From: Gnetum montanum
Taxonomy: Eukaryota > Streptophyta > Gnetopsida > Gnetales > Gnetaceae
Direction of reading: 5' to 3'
Assembly (NCBI GenBank): GCA_015680685.1
Contig: MNCI01008099.1
Location: 280,922 to 306,224, forward strand
Length of the DNA: 25,303 nucleotides
Every line of letters begins with the position of its first letter. Within the stretch, counting starts at the first letter, position 1. A program made the position numbers and the translations under genes. The notes beneath the pieces were generated by a model. It worked only from the letters and a program-made list of their open reading frames with translations, made no database searches and had not been told where the DNA came from. Positions 1 to 8,094 of the stretch are shown in pieces.

Positions 1-249
1 CAATGTTCCTCCCCTTGACTTTGGCCAAGGGCTTGTGTATCAGAACCTTCATTCCACTATTCATAACCTAGGTTCTGATACCCATAGGCACAAAGCATCC
101 ATAAAAGGGACATGAACGTATGATAAAGGTGGACATTCTGATCGCAATTGTAATTGGGGTCGAGACTACAGAAGAGAAGGTAGCAGACATCGTCATGGTG
201 ATGGTTATCCTTCTTCATTACCTTTATCATCTCCTTCACCCTCTCCTTC

Positions 250-1350
250 AATATCTAGATGTGGTCATAAAAAATCCATGGGGATAAAGGTAGGCAAAGT
301 GGAAGTCATAGAGAAACAGCTAAGAAAGGGGGACAAGGGCACTCTATAGAGTCATGACATAGAAGAAGGGAGACTAGGGAACAATGTAGGCATCATAGAT
401 GCTAGGGATAAGACGATCATGATGAACCCCTCCTTGCTACTTGAAGTATGTTGGACATAATTGAGGCTGTTAGAATTCCAACAAGGCATCAAAAAGATAG
501 TAGGATCAAGAGATTAAATATGAACAACATCCCACGATTTGAAGGGGGATACAATGCTAATCCTCATAATCATTTACAAGCATTCCATGATGTGTGTGCC
601 TTACAGAACATAGAGAACGAATGGAAAAAAACTTAAGTTGTTCCCATAGACATTAGTTAAAGAAGAAGAAAGGTGGTACTAGTCTTTAGAACTAGAATCC
701 ATTCGTAGGTGGAGTACTATGTTAGAACTATTTAATGATAAGTACCAAATGTACTCCCGAGTGTGTAACTTGTGAAAGCAAATTCAAGGCTAGAAACAAG
801 GAGGACGTGAACCCTTGGTTGCTACCATGGGCTGATACTATGCATTATTACATCATTGTCCTAGCCATGATTATTCACAAAGTGATCAACTGTGCTATCT
901 CATGGATGGGCTTAGGCATGAAACAAGAAGAGCCCTTGGGACTTATGCCCAAGGAAGACTATTTGAGCTTAGGTCCCATCAAATTCAAACACTATTGGAG
1001 TAAGTTGCTAGGGAAGAAGGTGAGCTACGAAAGAGAGAATGTGTAGAAGAGTATAACTGAGATCCTTTCCTTTAGAAGAGGGGAGTAAAATTTTGTGAGA
1101 ATGAAGAAGAGTCACCACTCAAAGAAATTTGCCTATCCAAAAGATGACATCAAAAGTTTGGGAAAAAGTAGACCAAATGTGGAATTCCCTAGATAATAGA
1201 TTTCAAACTATTCTTAAAATAGTAGATGAGTCTAGAGAGTAAGGTAGTGAGAAAAGAAAAATGAAAGAGGCTAAACATGCACGTAGCAAGGGTAAGGGCA
1301 AAGTTGCCATCATTGAAGAGGTTGTGAATTCAAAAATAGACAATGATAAT
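250..1350 (+). pseudogene. gag (capsid) pseudogene of copy A
   Basis: Structural Gag protein that forms the particle for the element RNA. A basic, His/Arg/Asp-rich N-terminal stretch is followed by an open segment at 448-630 containing NIPRFEGGYNANPHNHLQAF, the start of a plant retrotransposon gag domain. The frame then moves by one base in a run of seven A (625-631). The domain continues in frame 2 with a WSTMLELFNDKYQ motif near 708-748 and HHCPSH followed by a GLRHETRRALG segment at about 850-950, the hallmark 'HCPHHG...GL...TR' core of this family. Several in-frame stops follow. The 103-codon open frame at 735-1046 lies in another frame and is a shadow. The exact start is not determinable. 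Confidence 0.65.
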
Positions 1351-1945
1351 GGATGTGAGATATGTTAATATAAAAATCCTAAGGGATGTTTCCTTGTAAT
1401 CTCACATCTACAAGAGTCTATGGTGTATGCACTCAACCCATGATTAAACAAAAGGCAAACACCCCGAAGGTTACCTTATCCTCAAGGTAACCCAAGGCAG
1501 TTCCACCAACCCTTAACATATTATCCCAGTGGAACTCCACCACAATCGATTGAGCAATATAAATAGTGGTAGCACCCACAATCATGGGGAATGCCACCAC
1601 CAACGCAATAGTATCCTTACCAGCAACCTAACCCATATGGATATTATGTGTAGTATCTAATCTCTCCACATGACTCTACTAGTCACGTCACTCCTCAACC
1701 TCACTACCAAGCCTGTGAGTATCATGGGACTACCTCTTCTAGAGGTGATATTTCATAAGCATATCATCCTTCTCATCTAGCCACATCTCTTACACCAATA
1801 GCTCCACTACCACTTGCTTCCACGATGCAAGGTGAAATCCCTACCCAACCATAGCAATGTAACACCACAAGGGCTATTAACTCTCAACCTACTATTGGTT
1901 CCAACAACCACATGAAGAAAAGACCTTTCTTTAGAACCAATAGTC
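1351..1945 (+). other. gag C-terminal / gag-pol linker, degenerate
   Basis: The plus-strand translation from about 1430 to 1680 is rich in proline, glutamine and tyrosine (for example QFHQPLTYYPSGTPP), as expected of the linker after the capsid domain in these elements. Stops are frequent. A possible Cys-x2-Cys remnant near 1350 is too weak to call a zinc knuckle. The last 55 bases contain an 11-bp perfect inverted repeat (1891-1901 with 1934-1944) ending two bases before the N at 1946. Confidence 0.4.
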
Positions 1946-1946
1946 N

Positions 1947-2515
1947 GGCAGTGGACTTGCTCTAATGCATCTATGCTATTAATGTAAGCACAAGTCAAAC
2001 CCTCAGTTGGTTCCATGCATATGAGTGAATTATTTTCTTGATCAGATATCAGCCACTAGGTGTCTTCCTATCATGTGGCTACTGCATATAGGCATATTTG
2101 TATGTTAATCACTTGTGCATACTGATTGCATGCAGGAAATGATAAAATTTTCCTAAACCATAACCTTTGCATGTAATTACACCTTGTGTCACTATATGTA
2201 ATGCATAGAACTTTCTTCTTCTCGATCTTTTCAAATATATTTTCCTTTGATATTTCTAGAAAAAGATCATGGATTCCTAGGTGTGCATCGATGGTGCTTA
2301 GCCATGCTCTTCCCATTATGATTGGGAAGTCCCCCTTATCATTGTTTACTTGAATCAGTAGGAAGTCAGCTGCGTATGACCACCCAAAAATAGTGATAAC
2401 AATGTCTTTCACCAATTCCAATGGGACAGTGATGGACTGGTTGGCCACCTCTAGACGGATGTTGCTCTTTTTCAATGGAGGTAGGTTCTAGGCCTTGTAC
2501 ATTTCTTGAGAAATC
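1947..2515 (-). pseudogene. retropepsin-like protease plus linker, in antisense block bounded by two Ns
   Basis: Aspartic protease of the Gag-Pol polyprotein. On the minus strand, one frame runs from 2515 to 1947: an ISQEMYKA segment, LEVANQSITVPLELVKDI, the FGWSYAADFLLIQ strand and FPIIMGRAWLST, matching the flap-to-C-terminal half of plant Ty3 proteases (IILGRPFL-type motif). After stops at about 2055-2073 the same frame gives a linker of the type between protease and RT (INSIDALEQVHC). The catalytic D-S/T-G motif is not seen and may fall in the gap. Gag and RT on either side are plus-strand, so only this block is reversed, and it is delimited exactly by the isolated Ns at 1946 and 2516. 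A misplaced contig is more likely than a biological inversion. Confidence 0.65.
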
Positions 2516-2516
2516 N

Positions 2517-3590
2517 TAAAGCCCCTTGAGCTAAAACCATTGCCCACTAGTATGAAATACACATTCCTTAAAAATGGAAAATCAATAATTATCAATGATA
2601 AGCTTACTCTTCAACAGAAAGAAGAACTGCTGAAGGTAATAAATAAATGGTTAGAAGTCTTCACTTGGTCATATCATGAATTAACTAGAATAGATCCTAG
2701 GATATGCCAACATAGAATTTACACTGACCCCTCCATGAGGCCTCAAAGACAACCATAGAGGCAATTGAACCCTAAGCTAAAGCAAGTAGCTAAGAAAGAA
2801 ATCAAATAGCTTCTCAAGGATGGATTCATATAGCCCATTGTTGATATCGAATGGGTTAGTGCCTTAGTTATTGTGCCTAAAAAGGGAGGCAAATGGAGGG
2901 TGTGCATAGATTTCAGGCTACTAAATATGGCAATATTCAAAGATCACTTTCCATTGCCATTTGTCAAGCAAGTCTTAGACACCATTGTAGGGCATTGCTA
3001 TAACATTTTTTTGGATGGATATAGCGGATATAACCAAATAAAAATAGCCCCAAAAGACCAAGCCAAGACTACATTCACCAATTCTTAGGGAATGTTCACA
3101 TACAAACAGATGTCGTTTAGCTTATGTAATGCCCCTACAACATTTCAATGACTAATTCTAAGCATATTCTAACAACAGATAGGAAATGGTGTGGAGGTCT
3201 TTATGGATGACTTCTCCACTTATGGACCAAACTTTGAACAAGCCTTGGACCGATTGGAGCAAGTGTTAAAAAGATGTGTAGAAACCAATTTGAGGCTCAA
3301 CTGGTAGAAAATCCATTTGATGGTCCAAGAAGGCATAGTACTAGGGCACAAAATCTCACACACAAGGATAGAGGTAGACCCCAAGAAAATCAAAATTTTC
3401 CAAGGAGTTACCCATCAATTGGAAATTTTCAAAGATATTTGGTCATTCCTTAGACATATTGGCTACTATAGGAGATTTATCGAGAACTTTTCAAAGGTTA
3501 CCAAACCATTGATGGAATTAACGAAAAAGGACGTACCTTTCGAGTGGACCAGGGAATGCGAATTATCTTTTCAAACTCTGAAATAGAAGC
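2517..3590 (+). pseudogene. reverse transcriptase domain of copy A pol
   Basis: RNA-dependent DNA polymerase that copies the element RNA. The frame begins with the pre-RT linker ELKPLPTSMKY at 2530, then KLTLQQKEELL, ALVIVPKKGGKWRVCIDFR (palm start), FLDGYSGYNQI with the first catalytic Asp at 3014-3016, LCNAPTTFQ, and FMDDFS with the Asp pair at 3206-3211, so all three catalytic Asp codons survive. A connection segment EGIVLGHKISH and HIGYYRRFIENFSKVTKPL follows. Frame 2 is never shifted but contains stops at 2756, 2807, 2831, 3086, 3149, 3170, 3305 and 3584. Several replace expected Gln, Trp or Arg codons. Non-functional. Confidence 0.85.
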
Positions 3591-4200
3591 TAGTAGAAAC
3601 ACCCATTCTATAAGCTCCTGACTGGTCCAAACCATTCCATATCATGACTGACGCGTCCAACTATGCTTTAGGAGATGTACTTACACAATTAGATGACTAG
3701 AAGCGTCCTTATTACATCCACCATGCAAGTAGAAGTATTGCTGGTGCACAACTTAACTACACTACCACAGAGAAAGAATTAATGACTATAGTATTTGCAG
3801 TAGAAACGTTTAGACACTATGTATTGGGATATAAAGTATATATACATACAGATCATAGTGCAATTTGGTTCCTTATGAATAAGCCAATGGTAAGCCTTCA
3901 TATCATACGATGGCTTGTAATCTTACAAGAGTTCAATTTAATGATGATCAATCATAAGGGCACCAAGAATGTAGTTGCTAATCATTTATCTTGGTTGCGA
4001 TGGGACAACAAAGAGGATGAGTATCCAATTTTTGATCATTTTCTTGATGAATTCCTCTTTGCTGGTATAGTGAATAATCAATCACCTATAGAGACAAACT
4101 GGTACAGTAGCATTCTTACCTATCTCCTCACCCAACAAACACCACAAGAATTAAACCTTCAGAAGAAACAACAGTTTCTTCACCAAGACAAGTACTTTAT
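3591..4200 (+). pseudogene. RNase H domain of copy A pol
   Basis: RNase H removes template RNA from the RNA:DNA hybrid. It continues in the RT frame with only three stops (3584, 3611, 3698). Visible motifs are the first acidic residue in MTDASNYALGDVLTQ (Asp at 3650-3652), the Glu in TTTEKELMTIVFAVE, the Asp in IHTDHSAIWFLMNKP and the terminal motif NVVANHLSWL. In the family the last motif is usually VVAD.LSR, so the fourth catalytic Asp appears replaced by Asn (a GAT to AAT-type transition). An open stretch of 183 codons (3782-4333) runs through RNase H into the integrase N-terminus. Confidence 0.8.
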
Positions 4201-5336
4201 GGAGATCAATGGGAAACTTTACAAAGTTTGTTCCAATGGATTGGTTCAATGGTGTGTTCCTGATATAGATCAACTGCAAGTTCTTCAACATACTCATGAG
4301 GGTCCTTGTGGGGGTCATTACGCTGGGAGATGAATGGCCATCAAGATCCTTCTTGTAGGATATTATTAGCTTACATTATTTCGGGACGTCCATCGTTTTG
4401 TCCAATCTTGTGAGTGTTTTCAACATGATGGGGGAATGACTACTAGAATGGAAGGTCCACAACAATGGATTCAACCATTTGAACCCTTTGAAATTTTGGG
4501 AATTGATTTTATGGGGCTGATTACACCAATGTCCAATGGAAAATCTTATATTATTGTTGCCATTGATTATCTAACAAAATGGGCCAAAGTAGCTACTATT
4601 AAAGATTGTACATCATCTACAGCTACACAATTTGTTCAACAACAAATCATAAACAGGTTTGGTGTTTCGCATGCACTTATTTTACACAATGGTACACACT
4701 TCACAAGTGCAAATTTTCAAAAATTAATGCAATGCTTAGGGTTGTGCATAAATTGACTACACCATACCACCCCCACGTGAATGGTCAAGCAGAAGTCACC
4801 AACAAGGAGATTATGAAGATATTGACAAGAACCATTAGCAATTTTAGGCAAGACTGGAGCACTAAATTGAATGATTCTCTTTGGGCATACCACTCCACAT
4901 GGAAACTTCCTACAAGCTACTCTCCCTATGAGTTAGTGTACGGTAAATTACCAATGCTTCCTATTCAAACTGAGCTCTGTACACTATCCACAGCATGTGA
5001 CCTCAACATTGACCTTGATGTAGTATAGAAACAACAATTAGTAACCCTTAACTTACTAGATGAAAATCGATTAGCTACCCTGTCATCTAATGAATTGCAC
5101 AAGGCCTTCAATAAACAACATCATGACCTAAGAATTAGGAAAGTTAAATATCAACCAGGAGATAAGGTTCTCTATTGGAATCCCACACATGTTCCACAAC
5201 ATACTAAATTTCAAACACTCTAGGAAGGACCTTATATTATTTATGCAAATTTTTCTTCAGGGGCCATGACAATATACAATCCTAAGAGCCCGAATAAGAA
5301 AATTTTAGTCAATGTGCAACAAACAAAACCTTTCTA
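4201..5336 (+). pseudogene. integrase of copy A pol
   Basis: Integrase joins the element cDNA to the host chromosome. The N-terminal zinc-binding region shows HTHEGPCGGHYAGR and, after stops at 4331 (TGA) and 4367 (TAG, expected Trp), a CECFQHD segment in place of the usual CxxC. The catalytic core has LGIDFMG (first Asp); LILHNGTHF, where the second catalytic Asp of the usual S-D-N/G-G-T motif is His; and PYHPHVNGQAEVTNKEI with the Glu. A one-base loss at about 4740-4748 shifts the frame from 2 to 1. The C-terminal part (KVKYQPGDKVLYW, LWEGPY-like with a stop, a final QQTKPF) ends near 5336. No chromodomain follows. Confidence 0.8.
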
Positions 5337-6977
5337 GGAGCTTAGGATAGCCAGTACACATGCTACCTCTCTTGACCAATAACTACTCACTATTTCGATT
5401 CTCCTCCTTCCAACTTAGTCATGGGGGAGATGGCAACCTATGCTAACCGTTCTAGGCCCTCAATTCTTTTTGAATCTATGTTTTACACATTTTTTTTTTA
5501 CACATTCTTTCAACTATTCTTATTTTTTTTTACACCATAGTTCACATTTTTACTATTTCTTTCTTTGCTTGATTTACTTTTATTTTTCATCTAATAAGTG
5601 CTCATGATGGTGGATTGAATTATATCATATTGATTGCTAATGTTTGGTTTTTACCTTTGAATTATGATGTTGATATTAAGGTATGGTTCTTTTGGTAAAA
5701 CAAGCAATGAGTCCACGCTGTCCACTCATCCATACAACTCTAAGATCTCCTTTGGCTTGGAACTATACAATCCCCTTTTTCTAAGTCAACTTGTTAATGA
5801 ATTGGTGGCTGGGTATTTTTCAAATAAAGGAAAGACTCAAAGGATGAAAAGGGTGTGACTTCAAGGGGATTTAATGCATTGGTGCTAGCCATTCTCTTTG
5901 GTGCTTGGATGCTTTTTCTTGGGTTTTCCACTATTTTGACATTGTTCAAATATCAGGAAGCTGAGTAAATAGAAATAAGTCTTTGCATGGTGTAGTTCTC
6001 ATGCATAAACATCAAAAAAAGAGAGAAAAAAGAGAAAAAGGTGAGAATTCAAAGCACACCCCTTAGACATAATAAATAAATATGGGCTACAAGCACTGGT
6101 TATGGCACTAGAAAGACATGTTACCCATGCCTGAAGGTTCCCTCTAACTAAGGCCCTTTCTCACTTCCTGCTTCTCCATCTCACTCTCCTTGGGATGGTG
6201 ATCACTCTTTGTGGAAGAATTCTTGTTACTTCAAGAGGATAGATTGGCCAAGAATATTGATGTGAGGTTATTGAATGTGGTTGCTTTGAGTCTAGATTTG
6301 GGATGATTTGTACTCAGTAATCTTAACCATGAAATACAGAAGGGGCTTTACACAACCTTGTTCTTGGGATTCCATTCCATTCTCTCCTCTCCATCTTTCT
6401 TCCTGTTTTCCACCTCATTTTTGATTTTATCATTAGTATGTTCTGGGTTGATGCATTGTTTTTCTTTGGTGAATTATTGTGGGTAAGTTTTTAACTCTTG
6501 CTTCCAAATAACATTCCTAGAGCCTACAGACTCTTTGGTTTGTGGGTTTATTAGGGCATAAAGGGCATGAGCCTGCTTTGGGGAAGATCCACTAGCATTT
6601 CTTTTTGGTGCAATTGTTAACTTTTTTCCCTTAAACATTTGCTACAATCAATCATTTTTTGTTTCATCCCCATCCATGACATCCATTTTATTGGCATTGT
6701 CGTTGATATTTTTTAGCTTTCTTGTTCCTCATGTTTTTCCATCTTATAGCTACTAGAGGTTCACTCTTAGTCATGGGGGCCTTAGCATAAATTTTTTAAT
6801 TTTTTCCATTTTACTAATTGCCTAACCCCTACACCTTGGGTATTTTCCAATGATAAATCTCCAAACTAGTTTTTGCCATAATGACAACTCAGCCAATGCG
6901 CTTCATATCGAGGTAAGGTATTAACTGCATTGTAGATTATCTATCCTTGCTCATTTGTAACTGTGCTATGTGTGTAG
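5337..6977 (+). other. 3' spacer of copy A between pol and ORF3
   Basis: No domain is recognisable in either strand; the 64-codon frame at 5664-5858 has no family feature. Polypurine-tract-like motifs TTAGTCATGGGGG occur at 5415-5427, just after the pol end, and again at 6767-6779. There are T-rich runs at 5480-5540 and an A/G-rich run at 6012-6041. Long non-coding 3' regions are usual in this lineage. The related copy C needs only about 310 bp between its first such motif and ORF3, against about 1550 bp here, so this copy may hold an insertion or duplication of roughly 1.2-1.4 kb. Confidence 0.5.
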
Positions 6978-7155
6978 ATGGCGATCATACAAATAATGGA
7001 CTGAGCTTGGAGGAAGCACTTAGGATTGATTGAAACCAAAGCATTTATGAAAGAAGCAAGTTTGGTGGCATGCTATGGATAAACAACGGAAGACGTAATC
7101 TTGGCATTAGCAGCAACACACTCCATCTTCTTTCTCTCTATCTCTCTTTTTCTCT
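6978..7155 (+). pseudogene. ORF3 remnant of copy A
   Basis: An ATG at 6978 lies directly after GTGTGTAG, the same arrangement as the ORF3 start of copy C on the minus strand (ATTGTAG then ATGGC). The frame starts MAIIQIMD, hits TGA, and continues with further stops until the CT-rich tract before the polypurine tract. It is much shorter than the 185-codon copy C version, and I see no clear residue similarity beyond the first codons. GT dinucleotides fitting a 5' splice site occur at 6913 (GAG/GTAAGG) and 6918 (AAG/GTATTA), which would leave an intron of only 60-65 bases. Function unknown. Confidence 0.35.
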
Positions 7156-7161
7156 NTTTCA

Positions 7162-7177
7162 TTCAGTCGTGGGGGTA
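7162..7177 (+). promoter_or_regulatory. polypurine tract of copy A
   Basis: TTCAGTCGTGGGGG directly precedes TA and then the TG that opens the LTR. Copy C has the same boundary on the minus strand; 7157-7184 and the reverse complement of 24177-24204 differ by one base in 28. The G-rich tract is the expected primer for plus-strand DNA synthesis. An isolated N lies just upstream at 7156, in a CT-rich tract. Confidence 0.75.
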
Positions 7178-7183
7178 TGATGA

Positions 7184-7312
7184 GAGTGGTTACTCTAGTA
7201 GTTACTCTAGCAGTTACTTTAGCAGTTATTCTAATTATTAGAGTAGTTACCCTAGTGGTTACTCTAGCAGTTATTCTAATTATTAGAGTGGTTACTTAAA
7301 TTATTAGAGTAG
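7184..7312 (+). repeat. U3 minisatellite of copy A LTR
   Basis: Tandem variants of a roughly 12-bp unit of the form GTTACTCTAGCA, inside a larger duplicated unit that contains TTCTAATTATTAGAGT. The larger unit appears at about 7228 and 7273, with a degraded third copy near 7300. TCTAATTATTAGA is itself a near-perfect dyad. It lies directly upstream of the TATA box, where retroelement enhancer repeats are typically found. Confidence 0.75.
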
Positions 7313-7325
7313 TTGCTCCCAAGTC

Positions 7326-7333
7326 TATAAATA
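7326..7333 (+). promoter_or_regulatory. TATA box of copy A LTR
   Basis: TATAAATA, about 150 bp into the LTR and about 170 bp upstream of the AATAAA signal, at the position of a retroelement core promoter. A perfect 12-bp palindrome GTGCCTAGGCAC (7336-7347) follows immediately. The copy C LTR and the partial plus-strand LTR at 22943 have TATAAATA at comparable positions. Confidence 0.7.
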
Positions 7334-7500
7334 CAGTGCCTAGGCACACAATTGGGAGGAATTCTTTTAGTAGTCAAGTAGTGAAACTCTTGTAGTCTAT
7401 TTGAATGTTAGAGTATTTTCCAAGTGCCCATAGCAGGAGGTCTAACTGTGGATAGATCTTTATTCAAGCATTGTGTACCTAAGCACACCTTGTGTAGGAT

Positions 7501-7506
7501 AATAAA
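7501..7506 (+). terminator. poly(A) signal of copy A LTR
   Basis: AATAAA followed by a GACGAG-like block and later a CATCCTTGCAG segment. The copy C LTR has AATAAAGATCGAG and CATCATTGCAG at the matching place, so this is a conserved R/U5 landmark rather than a chance hexamer. Confidence 0.6.
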
Positions 7507-8094
7507 GACGAGCTCTTTGATTCATCCTTGCAGCACTTGAAATTTGTTTTCTTATGCATTTATTTTATTTTATTTTCTTATGCATTTATTTTATTTTATT
7601 TTATTTTATGCACTTTACATTTTGTTATTAGCACAACAATTCATTTTGATCAATTAAGAAAATCATTAAAACACACAAGCATGACCACTTCGAGCATGCA
7701 TGTAATGCTTCGTAACCCAGTAATAATTAGCATTTGGTAATCCCAGCATTGTTGCACCAATTTAGGATGTGTACAACAAGTGGGAATGGATGCTAGTGTT
7801 AGGATTAGTTAGAACTTATTTAATGAGTAGTTAAGTTAAATTAGTCACTTAGTTACCTCTCTCCTTCCCTACTAGCACAAGACATAAAAACATAAAAGCT
7901 ATAAAAATCATATGCCTCAAGATTACTTAACCATACAATCATGACATATAGGTAAGCTTGGGAAGACAATGATCAACCAACCCATCCTTATTCCACAAGG
8001 GCGCATAAGCACTTAGTCCTTGGGATTCGACTAGATCATGCATGAAATGCTTGTATTTGTATGGTTGAGCATAGGTGTGCCTTTCCACTGATCA

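Larger units (their letters stand above)
1..8094 (+). mobile_element. Ty3/gypsy LTR retrotransposon copy A (Athila/Tat-like), 5' end outside window
   Basis: Domains run gag, (protease), reverse transcriptase, RNase H, integrase, long 3' spacer, ORF3 remnant, polypurine tract and 3' LTR, the order of a Ty3/gypsy element. RT and RNase H motifs (FMDDFS, EGIVLGHKIS, TDHSAIWFLMNKP) resemble the Athila/Tat side of plant Ty3 elements, and no chromodomain is seen. The 5' LTR and primer-binding site lie outside the window. The element is dead: many stop codons, frameshifts in gag and integrase, and a protease block in the wrong orientation. The lineage call is inference from motifs. Confidence 0.8.
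7178..8094 (+). repeat. 3' LTR of copy A
   Basis: The LTR opens with TGATGAG right after the polypurine tract and closes with CACTGATCA, imperfect terminal inverted repeats. In order it holds a U3 minisatellite (7184-7312), a TATA box (7326-7333), an AATAAA signal (7501-7506), AT-rich tandem copies of a CTTATGCATTTATTTTATTT-like unit (about 7548-7603) and U5 blocks shared with the copy C LTR. The shared blocks are TTGGTAATCCCAG at 7734, GATGTGTAC near 7768, TGGGAAGACAA near 7960 and TATGGTTGAG near 8060. Landmark order and spacing agree with the copy C LTR, which defines the 8094 end. Confidence 0.75.

Noticed and set aside
735-1046. 103-codon open frame
   Set aside because: The gag domain lies in a different frame here (HCPSH, ETRRALG), so this frame is a shadow.
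5664-5858. 64-codon frame as an envelope-like ORF
   Set aside because: No signal peptide, membrane segment or conserved motif, and no counterpart in copy C.
7732-7746. TTTGGTAATCCCAGC as a primer-binding site after an LTR
   Set aside because: The same block occurs inside the copy C LTR (reverse complement of about 23560-23572), so it is U5 sequence. The copy A LTR continues to 8094.
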